52,189 nt of DNA from contig CANGJU010000006.1 of the NCBI GenBank assembly GCA_947453935.1, positions 1 to 52,189 on the forward strand, written 5' to 3'. Positions within the stretch are counted from its first letter, which is position 1. Each line of letters starts with the position of its first letter. This document shows positions 29,672 through 38,509 of this stretch, in pieces. A program made the translations under genes and the position numbers. The DNA comes from Bacteroidota bacterium. GTDB taxonomy: Bacteria > Bacteroidota > Bacteroidia > AKYH767-A > OLB10. A model generated the notes under the pieces. That model was given only the letters and a program-made list of their open reading frames with translations. It made no database searches and was not told where the DNA came from.

Positions 29672-30703
29672 TTACTTTTCGCTAAATCGTTCGTCGTTTA
29701 GGAAAGTAGGATCTGTAAGTGTATTTAAGAAAAGTAATAATTGCTGCTTTTCAGCGTCTGTAATTGACATATTACCTCCTGCTAAAATTGGATCTATCGT
29801 AGTGCTTTGCACAATTCCATTTCGGTAATGATCGATCACTTTACTGAGTGAATTTATTCTACCATCATGCATATATGGAAATGTAACGGCTACATTTCTG
29901 AGAGATGGCACTTTGAATTTACCAGAGTCGCTTGGCTGAAGTGTTATTCTTGCCCTGCCTGGATCCGAAGTAAAATGAAGATCTAAACCGTTATTACGAT
30001 AGTCAAGATCTGTCATTAAAGGTTCTCTGTGACAACTTTCACATTTCGATTTAAACAACATATAACCATTTTGCTCATCGACGGTAAAAGTTGCTGTACC
30101 TGCTTTAACCTGGTCATATTTGGAATTGGCAGAGATTAATGAAGACATGAACTGAGCCATTGCCCTAGTCATTGCCTGCGTGGTTATAGTATCGCTACCA
30201 AATGCCCTTTTAAACATTTCAGGATAGAATTTAGAGCGTTTAAGTTTAGCTATTACCCTAGCAACATCTTCATTCATTTCAACTGGGTTAGTAATAGGAC
30301 CTATTGGCTGAACCTCGATATGGTTTGAACCTCCATCCCAGAAAAAATTGGAATGCCATGCCAAATTAAATAGCGGTGGCGCATTTCTGTTACCTTCCAA
30401 ATCGTTAATTCCGTGACTTACTTTATGATCTAAATGTGCAAACGCAGCAAACTGCTGATGACAACTTCCACAAGATACTGAGCTATCTAATGATAGAATT
30501 GGGTCATAAAACAATTTCTTCCCAAGCCTGAACCCATTATAAGTAACAGGATTATTATTCAATTGGCCTGAAGTTGCCGGAAATCCGTCAGGCTGATAGA
30601 ATAAAGGCTTTGTAATAATGGGGTCAACATCAGGTACACAAGCCTGAATTGACCATACTATTACAATTATTAAAACTAAATATATTTTCAGATTTACTTT
30701 CAT
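29672..30703 (-). CDS. Diheme cytochrome c peroxidase / MauG (MbnH-like) family protein
   Basis: Two CxxCH motifs (SVSCGSCHQQFAAFAH, CESCHREPLMTD), GKKLFYDPILS, VPSLRNVAVTFPYMHDGR. Confidence 0.93.
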   Translation of the reverse strand: MKVNLKIYLVLIIVIVWSIQACVPDVDPIITKPLFYQPDGFPATSGQLNNNPVTYNGFRLGKKLFYDPILSLDSSVSCGSCHQQFAAFAHLDHKVSHGINDLEGNRNAPPLFNLAWHSNFFWDGGSNHIEVQPIGPITNPVEMNEDVARVIAKLKRSKFYPEMFKRAFGSDTITTQAMTRAMAQFMSSLISANSKYDQVKAGTATFTVDEQNGYMLFKSKCESCHREPLMTDLDYRNNGLDLHFTSDPGRARITLQPSDSGKFKVPSLRNVAVTFPYMHDGRINSLSKVIDHYRNGIVQSTTIDPILAGGNMSITDAEKQQLLLFLNTLTDPTFLNDERFSEK

Positions 30704-30712
30704 TAATTAAAA

Positions 30713-30736
30713 ACCGGAGCCCCAAAGAGCCCCGGT
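30713..30736 (-). terminator. Terminator-like hairpin between the MbnP-like and MbnH/MauG-like genes
   Basis: On - strand ACCGGGGCTC TTTG GGGCTCCGGT followed by TTTTT, ending about 10 nt before the downstream ATG. Confidence 0.6.
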
Positions 30737-30748
30737 CAAATTGATTTT

Positions 30749-31546
30749 TTATAGAGGATCGTTATGAATATGATCAAATTTAAACATATCAGCATAGTTA
30801 GTTGCTATACCCGATGATGTTGGTCCAACCATCATTACTGTTGACCCACTTGCAATTGTTACATTACTAGGATTTTTAAATATCTCTAAAACATCCGCTG
30901 CAATATGAATTTCTGCTTCTCTTTTACCTCCATCAACAATTAATATCGATGGTGTAAAATCAATTGATACTGTTCTTAGTCCACTGTAAGTTCCAGTAAA
31001 TCCACCGATATGATATTTATAGTTGTTATTAGAAGATGCTGATGATTGCCCTTCTAATTTCATGAATATATAGCCTGTTGTCCAACTCCAAAACATTCCA
31101 TTAGCAGGATCCAAAGCCCCTGTTTGAGAACCTGACACATTGCGCGCGCTGTCCACACCAATCGTGTATTCTAAGCCCGTATATTTACCACCAGGGATAT
31201 TCGCTAAATCCACTTTTAATGAATTAGTATCATTGGCGTCAATTAAAAAATAAGAGTTAGGCACTTCATATTTTGATCCATCTTGCTTTATCAGTTTTAC
31301 ATTTGAAACATAATATTTAAACATCGAAACATTGAAAGATTCTCCTGCAGCATTCACATAATTAGTTGCACCAGATGCATCTAATGCAACAGTTCCAGCA
31401 ATATTCATAAATTCAATTCCAACATCACCTGCATTGTAGGTAGTTGTTCCGGGATTTGAAGGGGTGGTTGTTTCATCGTCATTACATGAAACAATAGAGA
31501 TTGCAACAAATGCAATCATTAACATATTTAAAAATTTATTTTTCAT
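30749..31546 (-). CDS. MbnP family protein (lipoprotein), paralogue 1
   Basis: SCNDDETT lipobox; MFKYYVSNVKLIKQDG, GMFWSWTTGYIFMKLEG, C-terminal MFKFDHIHNDPL. Confidence 0.85.
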   Translation of the reverse strand: MKNKFLNMLMIAFVAISIVSCNDDETTTPSNPGTTTYNAGDVGIEFMNIAGTVALDASGATNYVNAAGESFNVSMFKYYVSNVKLIKQDGSKYEVPNSYFLIDANDTNSLKVDLANIPGGKYTGLEYTIGVDSARNVSGSQTGALDPANGMFWSWTTGYIFMKLEGQSSASSNNNYKYHIGGFTGTYSGLRTVSIDFTPSILIVDGGKREAEIHIAADVLEIFKNPSNVTIASGSTVMMVGPTSSGIATNYADMFKFDHIHNDPL

Positions 31547-31607
31547 TTAATTGTTTTTTTTTGATTTTGATTTTGATTTAATTTTCAAATTTGTAAATAG
31601 ATAGCAA

Positions 31608-31979
31608 CTATAACCTTGGAGGTTGAAAATTATTACTCAAGAAACCAATACTCAATGAAACTATTTTAATATGATTGATTTTTTGGATAAAAAAGAAAAA
31701 AAATGTTAATCCTTCCAGCATATTTAATTCGGAAACAAATTCTAGCTTTTGCTCAATAACTGTATTTGATGACTCGCGCTTTTCTTCTTGCTTTAATTGC
31801 TTGGTTAATTGACAATATCCTTTGCAACAGTTATTTTTAAGCTCTTTCTTTTCGCAAAGGTTATTAGCAATATAATCGCGGTTAATAAAAAAATCTACTA
31901 ACAATAATGTTTTGCTAGCACTCGATAAAAAAACCAAGAGCGTTAGCATAATCACAATATTGTTTTTAAACACTTGCAT
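31608..31979 (-). CDS. Small Cys-rich membrane-anchored protein
   Basis: N-terminal TM followed by CEKKELKNNCCKGYCQLTKQLKQEEK; resembles small Bacteroidota proteins I recall in metal/TonB loci. Confidence 0.6.
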   Translation of the reverse strand: MQVFKNNIVIMLTLLVFLSSASKTLLLVDFFINRDYIANNLCEKKELKNNCCKGYCQLTKQLKQEEKRESSNTVIEQKLEFVSELNMLEGLTFFFFFIQKINHIKIVSLSIGFLSNNFQPPRL

Positions 31980-31989
31980 AATTAAGTTT

Positions 31990-32020
31990 TACAAATATAA
32001 ATCTAACAAAAGTACAATCA
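31990..32020 (-). promoter_or_regulatory. Candidate promoter of the small Cys-rich protein gene
   Basis: - strand reads ACATTGTGATTGTACTTTTGTTAGATTTATATTTG: TATATTTG -7 element with upstream TTG at about 20 bp. Confidence 0.45.
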
Positions 32021-32064
32021 CAATGTTTTAAATAATTAGTAATTCTGACATAAATCAAACAATT

Positions 32065-32844
32065 CTAGTATTTCTTTACAAAGGAAAACATGTCTTTGTA
32101 GTTATCTGCAATAATTGGAGGAAGATGACCTGGCAACGTTACATTAGGAATATCCGCAATACTTAAATCACTCGGATTTTTAAAGAACTCCTGAACGTCA
32201 GTTTTAATTTGAATTTTCGTGTTTAACGACTTATTTATCTCTATCGACTGGCCATTAAAATACAGTGTTGACCACCTTAATGAATTGGTCCCATCATAAT
32301 CATGATAACCACTAATATGATATTGGAATAAACTATCCGTTCCTGCCAACGGACAACGCCCTTCCATTTTTACAAAAATATAACCTGTTGACCAGCTCCA
32401 AACCATTCCATTACTCGGATCAAGCGCTCCACCTTGTACTCCTTTGGAAAGAGTAGTACTGTCTACACCAATCATGAATTCAATCCCGATGTATTTACCG
32501 GCAGCAACATTATTTAAATTATTTAATAACGACAGCGGTTTACCGGCATCAATTAACCAATAGGTATCCGGCAGATAATAGCGAGAACTATCCGGTTTTA
32601 TTAATCGAATGTTAGAAAGGTAATACTTAAAAACATTCACAGAATACTCCTCTCCAGCTGAGTTTAAATAATTAGTATTACCTGTAATGTCCAGATCCTG
32701 GTTATCGACTTTATTGACAAATTCAACACTTAAGGTACCAGGCAAAATAGTATTGCCGTTGGGGTCTAAGGTCTCTTTATCACACCCACTAAAAACTGCG
32801 AATACTATTGCTGCAAGAACAACACAATTAAATTTTCTCATCAT
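32065..32844 (-). CDS. MbnP family protein (lipoprotein), paralogue 2
   Basis: SGCDKETLD lipobox; VFKYYLSNIRLIKPD, GMVWSWSTGYIFVKMEG; C-terminus NYKDMFSFVKKY. Confidence 0.85.
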   Translation of the reverse strand: MMRKFNCVVLAAIVFAVFSGCDKETLDPNGNTILPGTLSVEFVNKVDNQDLDITGNTNYLNSAGEEYSVNVFKYYLSNIRLIKPDSSRYYLPDTYWLIDAGKPLSLLNNLNNVAAGKYIGIEFMIGVDSTTLSKGVQGGALDPSNGMVWSWSTGYIFVKMEGRCPLAGTDSLFQYHISGYHDYDGTNSLRWSTLYFNGQSIEINKSLNTKIQIKTDVQEFFKNPSDLSIADIPNVTLPGHLPPIIADNYKDMFSFVKKY

Positions 32845-32846
32845 TT

Positions 32847-34511
32847 CTATCTGATTAAAGTAAAAATATCTCTTTTTCTAACGCTATCAAAACCATCAAA
32901 TTTATAACGGACTGTATAACCGTAAACCCCAATTTGTGAAGGAACTCCATCCACTAAACCATCCCACCCTTTTGAAATATCCTGAGTTTTAAAAACAATT
33001 TGTCCCATTCGATTAAATATAATTAAATCGTATTCGGAAACATCATTTCCATAACCCATAAACACATCATTTACACCGTCTTCATCGGGACTAAATGCAT
33101 CTGGGAACCAAACATAATTACCACATCCAACAACGATTTGTGCAGAATCGCTCGCTGTACATCCAGCAGCATTCTCAACAATTACAGTGTAAATTCCTGA
33201 ATCAGCAACAATAATAAATGATGAAGTATCACCTGTACTCCATAGGTATTTTTCAAAACTCCCCGCGTTTAATTTAACAGCATCACCAGGACAAATTTTA
33301 ATGAGTCCTCCAATATTTACTTTCGGATTTGCATTAGGTCCTACGCCAATAGTAAATGGCAAAGTAACATCACAACTATTTGTGGTACCAACTAAAGTAA
33401 CATAATACTGGCCTGGGGCTAAATTATTAACCGTACTTCCTGATGCTCCTATCGGAATCCACTTAATAGTTGGATTAGGAACTAAACTAACGGTAGCCGT
33501 AGCCGTTCCATTTGTATCGTCAATACATGTTACATCAGTTGATGTTACATTAAAATCAGGTATGATGACTTGCTTTGTAATTGTTCTTGTTCCAATACAT
33601 GGATAAGTAATTGTCAACTCTACATCAAACTGTCCCGCTCCTGAAAAGGTATGATTAGCACTTACTCCGTTTGCAATATTGCTTGATGAAGTTGGATCAT
33701 CAAAATCCCATGAATATGTAGAAGGACAATCAGACGATGTAGCATCAAATGAAACACTTCCATTTCCAGCACATGTAATATTAAAGTCGTATGTAGGTTC
33801 TTGGATTTCTCCTACATAAACCTGATCGAATGCTATTCCATCGTAATTATTACAAGAAGTACCAGACCCGAATATAAAACGAAATTTAACGGTTGGATTT
33901 CCTGCTAAAAAACTCAAGCAATGAGATGCTTCAAGCCATTGCCCGCTTCCGTTTCCACCTAAACACCCACCAGAACTATTTTGCAAATTGCCAGACCAAC
34001 CATGCGTTGGTGAAGCGAGTCCACCAAGGTTAGTTATGTTTGAACTATTAAACCAGTTTTTATTGTAACAATCAGAAGGGTCATTTGCATTTCCAATATT
34101 CGACCATGTAACGCCATTATTGATTGAAAACTGAAAACTTCCTCCATCATATTGTCGCTCGGTGTCCCAGAAAATAGAAAATTTGATAATAGGTCTTGTC
34201 AAAGTCGTAAAATCAAAACAAGGACTTTCCACAAACGACTTTTCCCCGCCGTTGTAGGAATTGCCAGACAAGTTACCACTGATCCAGCATTTACTTCCTG
34301 ATGAAGCTGCATTGATAGTAACTTTAGTTGGTGTACCCCAAGCCCAGTCGCTATTTGTTCCACCCGATGTCCAATTACCATTGGAATTTTCAAAACCTTC
34401 ACTGTATGGATAAGATGATATACATTGACCAAAAGAATCGGCAAAAAAAGTCACGACCATTACAATCATTAAAACATACCTTAGCGATAGTGACAATTTG
34501 GAAGACGACAT
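32847..34511 (-). CDS. Secreted PKD-containing protein with gliding motility-associated (T9SS type B) C-terminal domain
   Basis: Signal peptide, PKD-like YSWDFDDPTSSS, C-term WFPDAFSPDEDGVNDVFMGYGNDVSEYDLIIFNRMGQIVFKTQDISKGWDG. Confidence 0.88.
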   Translation of the reverse strand: MSSSKLSLSLRYVLMIVMVVTFFADSFGQCISSYPYSEGFENSNGNWTSGGTNSDWAWGTPTKVTINAASSGSKCWISGNLSGNSYNGGEKSFVESPCFDFTTLTRPIIKFSIFWDTERQYDGGSFQFSINNGVTWSNIGNANDPSDCYNKNWFNSSNITNLGGLASPTHGWSGNLQNSSGGCLGGNGSGQWLEASHCLSFLAGNPTVKFRFIFGSGTSCNNYDGIAFDQVYVGEIQEPTYDFNITCAGNGSVSFDATSSDCPSTYSWDFDDPTSSSNIANGVSANHTFSGAGQFDVELTITYPCIGTRTITKQVIIPDFNVTSTDVTCIDDTNGTATATVSLVPNPTIKWIPIGASGSTVNNLAPGQYYVTLVGTTNSCDVTLPFTIGVGPNANPKVNIGGLIKICPGDAVKLNAGSFEKYLWSTGDTSSFIIVADSGIYTVIVENAAGCTASDSAQIVVGCGNYVWFPDAFSPDEDGVNDVFMGYGNDVSEYDLIIFNRMGQIVFKTQDISKGWDGLVDGVPSQIGVYGYTVRYKFDGFDSVRKRDIFTLIR

Positions 34512-34635
34512 AATGCAAATTTACAACATTACACAACGCTAATTATTAATAGCAAAATCCTGATAAGTTTTTTTTACATTCCTATGAAAATCAGAATAAG
34601 TCCTTATTTTTACACCAAACCTAAAAAATCTTTCT

Positions 34636-36180
34636 ATGAAAAAACTACTACAATTCTTACTTGTATTAACGTTACCGGCTTTATGCTTTCATGGAGCTAT
34701 GGCACAACGCTATTTGTCGCCAGTATTTCCATCGGCATCTGTTACTCCTGATGTTGTTTACGCTAACAATATTCAAGTTTTAACTGGTACTCCAACAGCC
34801 GTAGATTTAAAAACAGATATTTATCAACCAGCAGGAGCAGTTGATCCATTATCACAACGTCCATTAGTAATTATTTTACACACAGGTAGCTTCTTACCTC
34901 CGGTAATTAATGGTTCTCCTAACGGAGGCAAAAGAGACAGTAACATAGTTTTTACATGTACCGAACTTGCTAAACGTGGCTATGTAGCAGCTGCTGTTTC
35001 TTATCGTTTAGGATGGAATCCTGCAGCAACAGGTGCTGCTGGTCAGGATATCAGAACAGGAACATTATTACAAGCTGTTTATCGTGCAATGCAAGATGCA
35101 AGATCAAGCGTTCGTTTCTTCAAAGCCAATGCTTCAACTTACGGAATTGATACTACAAAAATCATTATGGGTGGTTACGGAAGTGGTGGATATGTAGCTT
35201 TAGCTTGCGCAACAGTTGATAAAACACAAGAAATTAATTTACCTAAATTCTTAGCTCAAACTACAAATGCTACTTATGGTTTTGCCGCTGGACAGAGCTA
35301 TGTAAATCAAGCGTTAATTGGAGACTTCGAAGGCTTTGGTGGAATTCCTCAATTAAACAATCCAAATAACAACCCAGGCTATTCTTCTGATGTAGATTTC
35401 GTGTTTAATATGGGTGGTGCATTAGGCGACTCATCATGGTTAGAAGCAGGTGATTGCCCTATTGTAGCATTTCATGTTGTAAGTGATCCATTTGCACCAT
35501 ATGGTAATGGTCCTGTTATCGTGCCTACTACTGGCGATTTCGTAGTAGATGTTTCAGGAAGCTTAACAGTTGCTCAAAAGTCATTAGCACTTGGAAATAA
35601 CAACTGTATGGTAAATGCAAACTTTAATGATCCACTTTCTGTATTAGCAGCTTCACAAAACGGTGGTATTGAAGGATTATATCCTTTCTATACAGCTACT
35701 AATCCTCAATCAGGTCCGTGGGATTGGTACGACTCAACAACGACTGTTGCAGTTGCACAATTCTTAGGATATCCTGCTGCTCAAGGAACTGCTGTATATC
35801 AAAATGCACTATTAACTAACCCTGATATGTCGAAAGCAAAAGCAACAGCTTATATCGATACAATCATGGGATATGTAAATCCTCGTATCGTAACTTGCTT
35901 AAGTTTAACAACTGGAATTAACTATATGGAGAATCTTTCTTCTAATGTTCGCGTTAGTCCTAATCCAGCTTTATCATCAACTACTATTTCGGCAGACATG
36001 TTAGCTGGTGAAATCAGAACCGTAAAAGTGTATGATATATTAGGAAACTTAGTACTAAATGTTGAAGGTGTAAATAACCGTCAGTTTACTATTGAACGAA
36101 ATAAACTGGATGCGGGTGTTTACATTATTCGAACAACATTTGATAAAGGTGAGGCAACTGGAAAGTTAATTTTCAATTAA
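34636..36180 (+). CDS. Secreted alpha/beta-hydrolase-fold (esterase-like) protein with T9SS type A sorting domain
   Basis: DLKTDIYQPAG...PLVIILHTGSFLPPV, CTELAKRGYVAAAVSYRLGW, GGYGSGGYVALA; C-term VSPNPALSSTTISADML...KVYDILGNLV...GVYIIRTTFDKGEATGKLIFN. Confidence 0.8.
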   Translation: MKKLLQFLLVLTLPALCFHGAMAQRYLSPVFPSASVTPDVVYANNIQVLTGTPTAVDLKTDIYQPAGAVDPLSQRPLVIILHTGSFLPPVINGSPNGGKRDSNIVFTCTELAKRGYVAAAVSYRLGWNPAATGAAGQDIRTGTLLQAVYRAMQDARSSVRFFKANASTYGIDTTKIIMGGYGSGGYVALACATVDKTQEINLPKFLAQTTNATYGFAAGQSYVNQALIGDFEGFGGIPQLNNPNNNPGYSSDVDFVFNMGGALGDSSWLEAGDCPIVAFHVVSDPFAPYGNGPVIVPTTGDFVVDVSGSLTVAQKSLALGNNNCMVNANFNDPLSVLAASQNGGIEGLYPFYTATNPQSGPWDWYDSTTTVAVAQFLGYPAAQGTAVYQNALLTNPDMSKAKATAYIDTIMGYVNPRIVTCLSLTTGINYMENLSSNVRVSPNPALSSTTISADMLAGEIRTVKVYDILGNLVLNVEGVNNRQFTIERNKLDAGVYIIRTTFDKGEATGKLIFN

Positions 36181-36197
36181 TCAATAAAAGTATTACA

Positions 36198-36227
36198 AGA
36201 GCCGTTACAATGTAGCGGCTCTTTTTA
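36198..36227 (+). terminator. Intrinsic terminator
   Basis: GAGCCGTTAC AAT GTAGCGGCTC followed by TTTTTATTT. Confidence 0.85.
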
Positions 36228-36236
36228 TTTAAAGGT

Positions 36237-36827
36237 ATGTATAAAATCAAATTTCTCCTTCTCAACTTAATGCTCGCATTCGCGACACTTACTTCATCTG
36301 CACAAAAATTAACTTACAAGGTTAAAATAGATGGTAAAGAAAGCGGGACATTGATAGCGAATAAATCAGGCAAGAAAAATAATTTCACGTATGTTATTCA
36401 ATCAAGCATTAAAACGACAATGCTTGTCACTGTAGAAGTGAAATACAATTTGAAGTCTATAATAGAAAATGGCAAACTGAAATCATCGATGCTCGTTCAA
36501 TTGGTGAATGGAGTTAAACAAACCGATAATACCACCACGGTAAAAGGAAGTGGCTACGTATTTAAAGACAAAACAGGAGAAGAAAAAATAATCCACTCAA
36601 CTATCAATGTAATTGTCCCTGATCTTTATTTTACGGAGCCCAAGAATCATAAATCTATTTGGTCTGATAATCACGGTAAATTTTTATCAATCAAAAAAGA
36701 AGGGAATGCATATTTGTTAGAAACAGGAGACGGGCAAAACAGTAAATACACCTATGAGAAAGGGATTTGTAAAAAAGTAGAATCGACACAGGCCTTTTCA
36801 AAGATTACCTTCGAATTAGTTCAATAA
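36237..36827 (+). CDS. Secreted hypothetical protein (DUF6134-like)
   Basis: Signal peptide SSAQ; KLTYKVKIDGKESGTLIANKS... Confidence 0.55.
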   Translation: MYKIKFLLLNLMLAFATLTSSAQKLTYKVKIDGKESGTLIANKSGKKNNFTYVIQSSIKTTMLVTVEVKYNLKSIIENGKLKSSMLVQLVNGVKQTDNTTTVKGSGYVFKDKTGEEKIIHSTINVIVPDLYFTEPKNHKSIWSDNHGKFLSIKKEGNAYLLETGDGQNSKYTYEKGICKKVESTQAFSKITFELVQ

Positions 36828-36855
36828 CTGATTGTTTTTTTCGCATTTTTGTAAG

Positions 36856-37584
36856 ATGAAAAAGAGAATTGGCCTTTTTGTTTTTTGTTGCATTATAAGT
36901 TTACAAATAATGGCACAAATTAATACCACCCAATTTGGTTTTTGCTTCCGACCTATTTTCTCAAGCAATTATTTCAGAACAGGTCCAAAAGATTTTGACG
37001 ACAATAAAATATCTTATACCCTTGCTCAACATTCAGGTTATAGTACTGGAGTATTAGTAAGAAGAGGTGTTACCAAAAAACTCACTTTCGAATCAGGTAT
37101 TCTTTACGTAAAACGAAACTACGATTTAACACTTAGAGATACATCATTTATTTCTAAGAGTGATTTTTCTATAATAGGATATGAAATTCCTTTAAGCGCC
37201 CTGATTTATATTCAGCTCGATCAAAAAATATGGATGAGCGCTGCGATGGGGGGCTCAATTGATATTTTCCCTTCTGATGTTTTCACTTACCTTCCTACCT
37301 ATATGCTACAATACTCAGCAAGAAGAAATAAAATCAATGCAGGGGTATTAGCGAATATCGGCTGGGAATATCGCAATGGCAAAAAAGGCACTTATTATAT
37401 CGGTGCAAGTTATCATCGTTCATTATCTACGATATACAATACGTTGGTTGAATATTATCCGCAGCGGGACTTTACCAAACTTCCAACATCAACAGGTAGA
37501 ACCACATTACAAGGTGATTATTTAACAATCGATTTCCGATTTTATTTTCATGAAAGTCCGGATAAAAAACCAAGAAAGAAATAA
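36856..37584 (+). CDS. Outer-membrane beta-barrel (PorT-like) protein
   Basis: Signal peptide, SGYSTGVLVRRGVTKKLTFESGILYVKRNYDL, strand-rich; ATG 36856 preferred. Confidence 0.65.
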   Translation: MKKRIGLFVFCCIISLQIMAQINTTQFGFCFRPIFSSNYFRTGPKDFDDNKISYTLAQHSGYSTGVLVRRGVTKKLTFESGILYVKRNYDLTLRDTSFISKSDFSIIGYEIPLSALIYIQLDQKIWMSAAMGGSIDIFPSDVFTYLPTYMLQYSARRNKINAGVLANIGWEYRNGKKGTYYIGASYHRSLSTIYNTLVEYYPQRDFTKLPTSTGRTTLQGDYLTIDFRFYFHESPDKKPRKK

Positions 37585-38505
37585 TCAGAAGTAAAATGCT
37601 TCTCCGTTAATCTTTCCATTATTTTTTAATCTTATTGCAGGCATTGGAAATTTAATAAAGCCAAATGCTTCCTTCAAAATATTAAATGATTTATGTTTTG
37701 ATTTGATTTTTGTGATATCAATATCTGGCGATAAAATAAAATAATGAACTCTTTCAAATTGAGGTATGGCATTACTGTTATAGCTTAATCTATTTGTTTT
37801 TGCGCCTGTCATGCCAGATGCATTATAACCTACAGCAATATTCAACCAAGAAGGGAAATTTTGATTCTGAAAAGCAAAGTCCTTTAAATTAAAAGAAAGC
37901 CAGCATGTTTGACCATTATAATCTTTAAATATACGCTGCAGGTTATCTTCACCAAGTAATTCAGGATTGTATTTTGAAAACTCTGTAGAATGAAAAGACA
38001 ACTTGTATTTTATACGTTGCTCACCCCATTGAACAGCCTGAAAATAATACATGGACGAACCTATCGTATTAGCTGCTAAATCGCCAGGAGAAAAACCCCA
38101 TTGACTGCTATATCCATCAAACATTTCAATGGTTAACTGAAATCCAAATCCTGTTAGAGCTCCTAACAAAGCAGCCTTTTTCTGATTATACCCTGCATAC
38201 TTATATAACTGACTTGTCCAATTAGAAATATAATAAGCAGATCCTACATGTCCGAGCTTATCTTGTTTTTGCCATTCGATATTATCGTTAAAAAAATGAA
38301 ACTTCGACTGTGGATAGTCTTTATACCAGATTTGATATAGTCCTGTCATACCTGCAGCATATGCAATACCGGAACTTGTCCACAAAACAACCTTGCGCCG
38401 ATGATAATTAACAGAATCAAGTTGAGCATTTGCAATAGTAATATAAAACGAAAGCACCATAAAAATCATGATGCTCTTCGTAGTTATTACTTTTCGGATA
38501 GCCAT
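37585..38505 (-). CDS. DUF2279 family protein
   Basis: FHFFNDNIEWQKQDKLGHVGSAYYIS...FDGYSSQWGFSPGDLAANTIGS. Confidence 0.75.
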   Translation of the reverse strand: MAIRKVITTKSIMIFMVLSFYITIANAQLDSVNYHRRKVVLWTSSGIAYAAGMTGLYQIWYKDYPQSKFHFFNDNIEWQKQDKLGHVGSAYYISNWTSQLYKYAGYNQKKAALLGALTGFGFQLTIEMFDGYSSQWGFSPGDLAANTIGSSMYYFQAVQWGEQRIKYKLSFHSTEFSKYNPELLGEDNLQRIFKDYNGQTCWLSFNLKDFAFQNQNFPSWLNIAVGYNASGMTGAKTNRLSYNSNAIPQFERVHYFILSPDIDITKIKSKHKSFNILKEAFGFIKFPMPAIRLKNNGKINGEAFYF

Positions 38506-38509
38506 TACG

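Noticed and set aside
34199-34513. Short ORFs on both strands at the start of the T9SS type-B gene
   Set aside because: Out-of-frame shadows of the signal peptide and N-terminal domain; no independent support
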